This document shows, one piece after another, positions 21,581 through 29,354 of a stretch of 29,354 bases of DNA. The stretch lies in the NCBI GenBank assembly GCA_004335635.1, contig QAXH01006469.1, positions 290 through 29,643 on the forward strand, given 5' to 3'. Position numbers and translations under genes: made by a program. This stretch comes from Chloromonas sp. AAM2 (Eukaryota; Chlorophyta; Chlorophyceae; Chlamydomonadales; Chlamydomonadaceae). Each line of letters begins with the position of its first letter. Position 1 is the stretch's first letter. Under the pieces are notes generated by a model. That model saw only the letters and a program-made list of their open reading frames with translations. It ran no database searches and had not been told where the DNA came from.

Positions 21581-21804
21581 GACCGGTCACGGTTGCTGTG
21601 TGGATTGCAACCCGCATCCCATGCGCCAGATGCATGTAACGAATCAATCAATCAATCCATGCACCAAGCAGGTGTGCAAACAGATCAAACCCAAGGCATG
21701 AACCAGGTGTACCTCAAGGCTTCAGCCACTGCATGTGCAGTTGCCCAAACCATGCAGTTGCTAGCAGCACTTGTCACGTCCCAAACCTTACGACACACTA
21801 GTCA
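21581..21804 (+). pseudogene. Partial duplicate of DarP-like gene exon 2 and intron 2
   Basis: GGTCACGGTTGCTGTGTGGA and the following bases match exon 2 from about 16518. The similarity crosses the exon/intron border (CAGGTGTGCAAACAGATCA in both) and runs about 130 bp into intron 2, ending near ACTAGTCA (16697 and 21803). The copy has an insertion carrying an AATC microsatellite plus point changes, so it cannot code. Because the intron is present, it arose by DNA duplication and not by retroposition. Confidence 0.85.
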
Positions 21805-23640
21805 CATTTTCTGTGACACGACTCGCTTGCAGGATTGAATATCGTGATGATCAGCTTTTTGAGGCTTGCAAAGGCGAATGGTGATCAGGTTGAGGGCGGT
21901 GCTGGCCGCAGCACTGTGCACACGCCTGACAACCTAAGACGTTGCTGAAGCCGGGGAGCAACCTGGCATGATGGGTTTCTAGCAAGGGGTTTCATTGTAG
22001 CTGTGGCTGCAGCTAGGTGTGGCGATTACTGGCAGGAGTAGCAGGACGATGCTGACAGGCAGCAAGAGACGATAAGAGTAGGATGTATTGCCATGGGCCA
22101 CATGGACTCGCATTGTCCCTCCCGGATTTTTACCACAAAGATTATTATCCCATATGAACCCTCGTGGCTCTTGTAAGCTGTGTCTTATAGTTTGCTTTTA
22201 CTCGTGAAATGCCTGAAATGGCTTGCTGAATCAGCATAATTGTCGATTTGCAACAGCTTATCAATCCGTAGAATTCATGTTTTTAAAATAAACCCTATTT
22301 TTTGCCCAGTCTGCAGACAAGTTAAGTGTGGCTTGTAGCGGTATGCCTGTTTATGAACTTGCATTATCCTCCAATCAACGAGGATGTTGCAATCATCCGA
22401 AGTATTACTTACAGTTACAGAGCTTTAGAAGATGCATTCAAAGGGTTTGCACTCAGGTGGAGACTTGATTTTTGTTTGATTAAAGTGTACGTCACTGTCG
22501 ACACTGTGTAAATTGGCGCTCTACTTCCGTGAACATCTTGCCTACCAGTGTTACAAAGACGCCCTATTTCCAGGGAGTCATAGGCATGTGACTAGGAGCA
22601 GAATATCAGTACTTTCCAAAACCTCCTTGCTCATGCAAAGCTTTCAACCAAGTACTGGCAAGCTAGGCCAGTAACAAACCAAACAGGAAGACAAGACCAA
22701 AAGCAAAAACAGCACTGATTAATGCCATGCACGTCCAAACCTCACAGACTATACGCGCTCGTGTCTGAGTGTTGTGCCACCCCATGGTTTGCCGACTTGC
22801 AGTTGCTGGTGTGACGACAACTCTGGCCTTCCAATTTGAAGGAACACCGTCCTGCATGCCTGGGCACCCGCCTCCTTGGGGAGGTAGCCAAGCCCTCTAC
22901 ACCCCGACTGAGACAGCCGCAGCGCTTCATTGGGCACTAGACACTTGCCGCCTCATATAGGTCACACCTGAAAACCCATCTTCGAGACAACTGATAGCAG
23001 ACCTTGTTGCTAGCAGGTTCGGACGATGCCCTCTGTAATGTGCCGGCATGGTGTGGTGGTCTGGCACCATGGCCTGGCACCATGGCAGTGATGCAGGTGC
23101 ACTGCCTTACTGTGCCACTTCAGTTTGAAGGCAATTTTACATCAGGGAAGCCGTCACATGACATGGGTCGGGATGTGTACCGCCCTGACCTACCCTGAGA
23201 AAGAAGTTCAAAGTTCGCGTTGGGCTGCTGGTACTAAGCCCGAAAACCCCGCCTTCAGTTTTATCTCATGCAGCACAGGTGGCTGTGATGTAAGGATCAG
23301 GTACATCACAGCATGCCGGCATCGGGGATAGTGACATGCGGTGGGCTGCATACCCACAAGTTGAGCAGCAATGTCAACATAATTGAGATCAGTGCAGCCA
23401 CAATGCCTCCGCTTCAGGGGCCAGGCGGATGGCTGTTCGTTGTCCCTGTGGGAGTGAAGCCTTGACAACCAGGCCCGTGGCGCAGGGACCCGTGGCCTTG
23501 CGACTCGACTCAACAGACAGTGGGCTTGCATTCCCTCATTCTCTTGCCCTTCAAACGCACGACTACGCGGCTCAAATGCCTCCGACGCCCTCCTGTCAAC
23601 ACACAGACGGTGCACGCCCATCCCATCTCACCTGGATAGC
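21805..23640. other. Gene-poor region, A+T-richer from about 22100 to 22550
   Basis: I find no supported exon. It contains the second copy of the 41-bp dispersed repeat (22865-22905) and a 12-bp direct duplication CTGGCACCATGG at 23061-23084. A minus-strand frame ending at 22663 finishes in a hydrophobic stretch (ISAVFAFGLVFLFGLLLA), but nothing else supports a gene. Confidence 0.45.
22865..22905 (+). repeat. 41-bp dispersed repeat, copy 2
   Basis: Matches 3129-3169 at about 38 of 41 positions, including the CCTCC/GGAGG hairpin, but lies almost 20 kb away in an unrelated context. Confidence 0.8.
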
Positions 23641-23654
23641 TGCCATGGCTGTGA

Positions 23655-23822
23655 GTACTGATCACCAGGCTGGCCGTGCCTGGTGTAAATACATATATAT
23701 ATATATATCACCAGGCTGGCCGTGCTCCCTGGAGTCGAGTACTGATCACCAGGATGGGTCCGTGCTCCCTGGAGTCCAGTACTGATCACCAGGCTGTAAC
23801 AAATCAATCAACCAGGCTGGGT
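23655..23822 (+). repeat. Minisatellite around ACTGATCACCAGGCTGG, with (AT)n
   Basis: Roughly 45-bp units containing ACTGATCACCAGG and CGTGCTCCCTGGAGTC repeat about three to four times. An ATATAT microsatellite (about 23692-23708) interrupts the first units. Confidence 0.85.
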
Positions 23823-23972
23823 CAGCAGATCATATCGTCATCGCACGTTTCGTCACGTGGGTGATGACCGATGCTGGATTTGAAGGTCAGATTTGCATTG
23901 TAACCCCATATTCTGGAGCTCGCCCGTACACTGGGCCGTCCAAACTGATATTATCACTGGAATAGCTTCAAA

Positions 23973-26250
23973 ATGATGGGACGTGTGGCGATTGGCCTGC
24001 TGTGCGTGCTGTTCGCCAGCGGGGCCACAAGGACAGCCTCGGCGCCCAAGCCCTGCTCACCACCGGGTGCTGTAGCAGCCACCGTGATCTCTGGTTGGTG
24101 CAGTGTCAGCCCCAGGTTGCCGCGCGCAGCTACAGCCTGATCTGTCGTTGGCCAGTCAGGCTGCGATGTGTCCGCCCAAGCCAGCAATCCTGACACTGTT
24201 TGCACTGCTTGCTATGCAGGTGACATGCAGGTGCGCAAGGCTCGTCATGCAGGACAAATTCTCGCCAAGTCTGGGCAATTGCCGAGTGGAAACCCTCAGC
24301 GGTCACCAAGTCTTTCCATCACTGCCTTGCATTTGAGCATATGTATTTGTTGCGCAGCTAAATGCCGCTCCTCCGAGTCCTCCAAGGGCGCCACTGCTTA
24401 TTCCCGAGGACGCTGTTCAAGGGGTAAGCGGTGCGGAGGACAGGACAATGGAATGAACACCACAGCGCACAAGTCGCAGTCATGTACGCAGTAAATCTGA
24501 GTACAAAGCTCCGCGTTCCGTGCACTCACTGCACATGCCCCTTGTTATGGGCTTGTTTGTGCACACCGACATTTCACGCGGTTCCTTCCTTGCGTGCAGG
24601 GCACCAATGGGACGCAAGTGCAACTTGACGCTGCTCCTGCACACACCAAAATTGACTACGACGCTCTCCGTGCGCAAGAGGCTCTGCCTAGGGGAACAGC
24701 CAACGACAGCTCACCACCTACCAGTGGCGTCTGGCTGCCTGGGTTAGTCGACAACGTTAGTACCGTGCTGCCATCACCATCACTGCCAGCAGCTGTGAAG
24801 GCCTCGTCACACCAGGCTGGTAAAGCCTCATCACGCCCCCGCACACGAGGTCTCATTCCAGAAGACTGTCAGGTACTGAGTTAGCAGTCTGTTCAGGGCC
24901 CATGTTTGAGCAAGCAGTTATTGAATGAAGTAACAATTCCTACCACTTATCATCTCTGTTTAGCTGGCGCGCACTTACCCAGCATGTTTATCCATGTTTT
25001 GCCTTTGGATGGCCGGTCTTGCCTGCTTTGTTTGCTGCGTTGCTTTCTTGCTTAAGGTAGGCCAGGCCGGTGGCCATCCCGTTCATGTCCTCTGACGTCT
25101 TTGAATATGTATTGCAGGGCAAAACAGGTACTCAGGGCACCAGCCATGCCCAGAGCACTGGAGGCAAGTCCAACAAAGCACCTAATGCAGCCACGCAAAA
25201 GACGCCTAGTCCACCCAAGGCGCAGCTTGTCATTCCCGAAGATGTTGTCCAAGGGGTGGGTGGCAAACTTTACGCATACACAGAGAGTATATAAACAAGG
25301 CTGGAACTCCGACCTGGTGATGGATGCTGTATGCACAACACTTGCTTGTGAAATTGCAGGTTTTTGGTTAAGCTAGGACCAGCAATCACTGCACAATTGG
25401 AGTGGCCAAATGCGTGGGCTTGGACATACATGCATCGCCAAGTTTGTGTTGAAGTGTTCAAAGACAGTCACTCTCTTAACCACGTCGGCAGTATGCATCG
25501 CGGGGCTTGCCTTGCAGGGCACGGACGGCACAAGCACCAAGCCGGACACAGCACCTGGGCACACTGTCGTGGATTATGATGGTCTGCAAAACCAAACTCT
25601 GCCCACTGGCAGCATGAACAGCACCAACACCACAAGTGGAGTCTGGGGACCTATTGTGATTGCCACGCAGCGCGTCCCACCACCACCAATCCTTCCCAGA
25701 CCACCTTCGCCCCCACGTGCTCAGCTCATAATCCCAGAGGATGCAGTCCAGGGGGTAAGTTGAAAACCAATCCCCGAATTATCAACTTGAGTGACTATCA
25801 GTCGTTAACAACGGCATGTGGGCTATGTTGTCATATGGCATATTCTGGCTGCTGATGAGCATTGTTGCAGCAGTATATGTATGCAGTCTTCACCTGTTAG
25901 GCTTCTGATTCCTGTTGTTCTGTTTGGCCAGACGCCTTTGAGGTTGTGATCCTGCTTTTGCCAAGTCATTTTTGCTGATTTGCCACCATGAATCACCCTG
26001 AGTGCAATCGTTGCAGTCAACTGCAAGCAAGTTTGTACCGTCACTGCAGGGCACAAACGGCACGGGCACTCAGCTCAACGCAGCTCCGGGCCACATTACC
26101 ATTGATTACGAGGCCCTGAGGGCCAAGGAAAGCTTGCCAAGGTCAACCTCAAACAGCTCATCACAAGCCTCAAGTGGGATCTGGCTGCCTGGCCTGCTGG
26201 CTGGTGTGAATGCTGAGCTGCTGACCCCGCCGTCTCCCCTGCACCAGTGA
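23973..26250 (+). CDS. Secreted protein built of repeated exon modules; family unknown
   Basis: The 5' exon starts at 23973 with MMGRVAIGLLCVLFASGAT and then RTASA before PKPC, a classical signal peptide with predicted cleavage after Ala24; its donor is unresolved. Module exons are 24358-24423, 24600-24872, 25118-25255, 25518-25754 and 26050-26250 (TGA). All are flanked by GT/AG introns and the internal ones are phase 0 at both ends. Three full modules begin GTNGT or GTDGT. They continue with an APxH..IDYxALR-like block, LP, Asn/Ser/Thr-rich sequence with N-glycosylation sequons, and SGVW(L/G)P. They then have a Pro-rich linker. Modules end in PSPPRAQLIIPEDAVQG or a close variant, except the last, which stops at PSPLHQ. 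The 24358 and 25118 modules are short forms. Cell wall or extracellular location is inferred. The span between 24100 and 24357 may hold another small exon. Confidence 0.68.
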
Positions 26251-27023
26251 ACATGCGCCAGTGTTCGCCTGCAGCCATGTTCACCCAGCTAATGGCAGTG
26301 GTTCGTTCAGATACCAGGCCATTGATCTCACACCACACTTCCTGTTGTGCTCAAACCATCCACCTGGCGTGAACCATTTACATTAAGCGAGCCATGGCAA
26401 TTTTCCAAACTCGAATTGCTTAGAAACATGCTGCTGTGTGATTCCGGTGCTCGATTGTCAATCTGTTAACATGTGATTTGCTGGGTGTTCAACATTCCGT
26501 GATGTGCGTGCAAGGGCTTCATTAATCGTGATTGTACACGTTGATTCTCGATTCAGAAGGGCCGCCTGCTTATCTGTAAAAGTTGTTTACGCCAGTACTC
26601 AGTGCAGGTGTGCCCCGCAACTAGTTACGTTAGGCGAGGCAATATGCATGTGAAGTAACAAGTCATTTGGCTAATGGCTTGCTACTGTGCGTGCTCAATG
26701 TATGTGAGCCCCCTGATGTCATCTCTAATCATGCATGAGACCAGCATGTAAGGCATTTAGACGCGGCTGGTCATTGTTCCGGAGTAAGGCCAAGTGGTGT
26801 TGGTGTAGCACCTGCTTCCCTTGGTGTGTTTGTATGAATAGATTTGTATATATACAGATACAGCCGGTATTGTACTGAATCACGAGCATGAACTATGAGC
26901 ATGGGCGCTGGTTAGCTTGGATATAGAAGGCCGGGCAGAAACAACGAGCATGACATGGCAAGAGACGTTAGCAGCATTGTTATTATGAATGTCAGCGCAG
27001 CTGGCACCCTGTAGGTAGAGCCC
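26251..27023. other. Intergenic region between convergent genes
   Basis: No exon is seen. It should hold both 3' UTRs of the modular secreted gene (+) and the kinase-like gene (-). A short TATATATACAGATACAG stretch is near 26850. Confidence 0.5.
26575..26579 (+). terminator. Candidate poly(A) signal of modular secreted gene
   Basis: TGTAA about 325 bp after the TGA at 26248-26250; another lies at 26747-26751. Confidence 0.4.
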
Positions 27024-29290
27024 TCATAGCGTTGCAGACAGATGCTCCAGGCCGCCTGCCTCCTCCATCACATGCATGCTATGCACCGCCCTCCTAGCCA
27101 GCAGTGCGGCACAACGGGGGTCCATCTCATGACTCAGCCAGCCGTACCTGTGAGAAATGCACAGTGTCACTGGTCACACATAGCAGCAATGTGATGACTT
27201 TGAAAGTTTGACCGTGATGTGGTGCTGTTTGGACAACCCTGATGTGTTGCTCTTACGAACCCTCCTGGCTCTGCATCTGGGTGCCAGAATGGGCACCGGG
27301 CATTGCACTTCAGCAACGAAGACACATATCAGATCTCACGTGTTGCTTGTTGCAGGGCATAACCAGAAGATGTTTTTGTATTTCGGGCACCCTGTAAAGC
27401 GATTGCAAACTTTGTGGACTGCACTTTTTGGACCCGGTAAATTGGTAGCTGGCTAGACCTTCATAATCTGGAGCTCCGGTAAACTGGATTTTGGAGCTAC
27501 ATGTCGATACCAAAAGCTGCCGATACTTTCAAGTGTTACCATGCACATGGCCTCTGTTCCATTGCTACTGCCCCCTTGCTGGTTATCTTTAGCTCACGCT
27601 CGCCACCATGCTGCAGCTGCATGGCCAAAAGAACTTGCATGAGAAAAGAGCTAGGGTCAGGAGCCGTGGCATATCCTTCTGCTTGGCATGTGGGTGGGCT
27701 GATCCCTTTGACATCTGTTGCATGGGCCATCAAATTCAAAACATGCCAGGAGATCGACGCATCATCTGGAAAGTCTGGTACAGTGGGTCTGGGCAATGGC
27801 TTCCAAGTCACGGGCAGCCCGTAGACCTGCCTGTCAGTTGTTTGACAGACAACCCAAAAACTGGGCCCTGCGGACCTGGTCTCTTTACGGCTTCCCCGCA
27901 GAGTGCCCCGTAAGCTGGAATTTTGGGCCAACTTTCTACGGGCCCGGTATGGGCGGTAATGCCTTGGCTTGTTGTGAGGTTGTAGTTGTGATACTTGCAC
28001 CCCATGACCTGCAATTGATTCACAGGCCGAAATGCCTGAACCTTCGTTTAACCATGGGCGAGATGGAGTGGGTCACACTCACTTGTTGCTGTTTTCATCA
28101 CAGATCTCCTGAGTCATCCCGTCCAGCAGCTGAGGCAAAGCGGTCGCCCAGTAGGCCAGGGTCTCCAGAGCCAAGTGGGTGTTAAGCCAAGCTCTGAAAG
28201 GGGGAGCGGGAAACACGTCGGTGTCAGGACCTGGTATCAGTCAGAGTGCATTCCACTTTGCTGCAACTGAGTTTCACCAAGTCCGCCAAACACATACAAC
28301 ACAATCAGTCAACCTCAACCTCAGTCAGGTCCTGGATCAGGTCGGTCAGGTCAGCCTGTAATCTGTTCATCCTGTGAGTGCATGACCAGTGCGGTGGGGT
28401 ATGCCCAGTCTCCTCGTGGTGTCATTCCTACTGGGCTGTTGTGATAGAGCCCTCCCGCCGTGGTAGCCACCACTGTACATTTCCCCATCCACATGCCCGA
28501 TCTTGCCCCTGATAACCACTAGTTTGCGCCACTGACACTGCGACTGCTACCCTCAAAGTCGGGCTGTGTAAGACCTATCCAAACCCTTGTGCGCCCATGG
28601 CAATGTGATTGTGCTGACCTGCTTGCCTGTTCCTGTGGGTCCATGCCCCTCTCCCTCAGTGCTGCATGCAGACTGTGTGTGTACAGCTCCAGCAGCCCCT
28701 GCTCATGTTCCACGAGCACATCGTGTTGAACGCCGCCATACAAACCTGCATGTGTGCAAGCATGCACGCCTCCCTACATGTGCTTGTGTGGGTCACCAGG
28801 TAAACTCAGGCTGTCACTGTTGCATTGTTTGCATTTGGTACACTGCCTCTTGAGAGTCCGTAACCTGGCATGCTCCCCGCCCTGGCGTGTGCTCCCGCCC
28901 TGGCGTGTGCTCCCGCCCTGGCGTGTGCTCCCACCCTGGCGTGTGCTCCCGCCCTGGCATTTTCCCGCTCTGGCACAAGGTCGGAGAACATGCATGCGTT
29001 TGCCTGTCCCTCTGGCTTAGTCAAACAGACCAGGAATTCAGTTAATTTGAACAAATTATTTTCTGCACTACGCTTGTGCCCACTAGCTGTTCCTGGCTGC
29101 CTCAAAGTGTTCCCAAGCGATTCACACCCTTGCATCGCCCACGGATCACCCTGCCCTTTCCGTCCTATTGCAGTACCACTGCTGTGTGGCCCGGTCACAC
29201 ACTTCGCACGTCCCACTCCCCCTGATCCCTCCCCTGGTCACACTCACAGTACACCACGTCCGCCAGTCCGCTGGACGCCCGGCCCACCCA
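27024..29290 (-). CDS. CHK/aminoglycoside-phosphotransferase-like kinase, C-terminal exons
   Basis: Four exons in gene order: 29290-29248, 28745-28619, 28193-28083 and 27147-27024 (TGA at 27026-27024). Junction phases (1, 2, 2) all agree, which supports the model. The spliced protein reads WVGRASSGLADVVYC, YGGVQHDVLVEHEQGLLELY, HSLHAALRERGMDP, AWLNTHLALETLAYWATALP, QLLDGMTQEICDENSNK, YGWLSHEMDPRCAALLARRA and EEAGGLEHLSATL. A W-x-G..GLADVVY block followed by EQGLLELYTHSLHAALRERG resembles the D-W-Q...G..DLAYFL...LL..Y...L...G end of CHK-type (ecdysteroid-kinase-like) and aminoglycoside phosphotransferase enzymes. The catalytic loop would lie beyond the window, so activity cannot be judged. Further exons inside the long last intron (28082-27148) are possible. 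Confidence 0.6.
28870..28965 (+). repeat. 18-bp minisatellite
   Basis: About five units of GCGTGTGCTCCCGCCCTG, one with CCACCCTG, lie in an intron of the kinase-like gene. The minus-strand reading as GAHARA repeats is incidental. Confidence 0.9.
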
Positions 29291-29303
29291 CTGCACCACA
29301 GGT

Positions 29304-29304
<1 letters not shown>

Positions 29305-29354
<50 letters not shown>
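29305..29354 (+). repeat. (AC)n microsatellite at window end
   Basis: A pure AC repeat of about 25 units runs to the last base, within an upstream intron of the minus-strand kinase-like gene. Confidence 0.98.

Noticed and set aside
22663..22857. Small membrane protein ORF (minus strand)
   Set aside because: It has one hydrophobic stretch but no start context, splice partner or similarity; this is likely chance.
27536..28000. 154-residue minus-strand ORF
   Set aside because: It lies in the last intron of the kinase-like gene. The flanking exons already join in phase without it and no family motif is visible, though it remains a weak exon candidate.
28870..28965. CRISPR-like array
   Set aside because: Units are contiguous 18-bp repeats with no spacers in a eukaryotic intron; it is a minisatellite.
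28806..29216. Minus-strand ORF with GAHARAG peptide repeats
   Set aside because: The repeats come from an 18-bp minisatellite lying in an intron of the phase-consistent kinase-like gene.
29146..29352. Cys/Val repeat ORF
   Set aside because: Translation of the AC microsatellite.

Overview
The window is nuclear DNA from a eukaryote, most likely a green alga of the Chlamydomonadales type. Genes are split into short exons by many introns of about 150-1300 bp with GT...GCAG borders. Several genes have a TGTAA element (the green-algal poly(A) signal) 90-360 bp after the stop. Proteins carry long Ala/Gln/Ser/Pro-rich insertions, and micro- and minisatellites are frequent. There is no operon layout, and I saw no rRNA, tRNA or CRISPR. 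The species call is inference.

Layout from left to right: (1) the 3' part of a peroxisomal acyl-CoA oxidase gene (+, 165-3115). (2) A long F-box protein gene (+, about 4312-10005) whose intron 2 holds an inverted, decayed copy of its own exon 3, and whose intron 4 holds telomere-like repeats. (3) A complete low-molecular-weight protein tyrosine phosphatase gene (+, 10817-13274). (4) Tail-to-tail with it, a SAM-dependent methyltransferase gene (-, 15864-13558) with a large His/Gln repeat insert. (5) Head-to-head with that, a DarP/YjgA (DUF615)-type ribosome-associated protein gene (+, 16013-18366), probably plastid-targeted. (6) A gene-poor stretch of about 5.6 kb (18367-23972) with a LINE endonuclease remnant, a partial duplicate of the DarP gene and tandem repeats. 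(7) A secreted protein gene (+, 23973-26250) built from repeated, phase-symmetric exon modules ending in an IPEDxVQG motif; I do not recognise the module. (8) The 3' part of a gene on the minus strand (29290-27024) resembling the C-terminus of CHK/aminoglycoside-phosphotransferase-like kinases.

Exon models were built by hand from splice borders, reading phase and family motifs. For the oxidase, phosphatase, methyltransferase, DarP and kinase-like genes every junction keeps phase, which strongly supports them. The middle exons of the F-box gene and the 5' end of the modular gene are less certain. The genes look like ordinary unlinked housekeeping functions (peroxisomal beta-oxidation, ubiquitin ligase adaptor, phosphatase, methyltransferase, plastid ribosome assembly, kinase) rather than a pathway cluster. 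The most novel items are the modular secreted gene and the inverted exon duplication that spans a splice acceptor.
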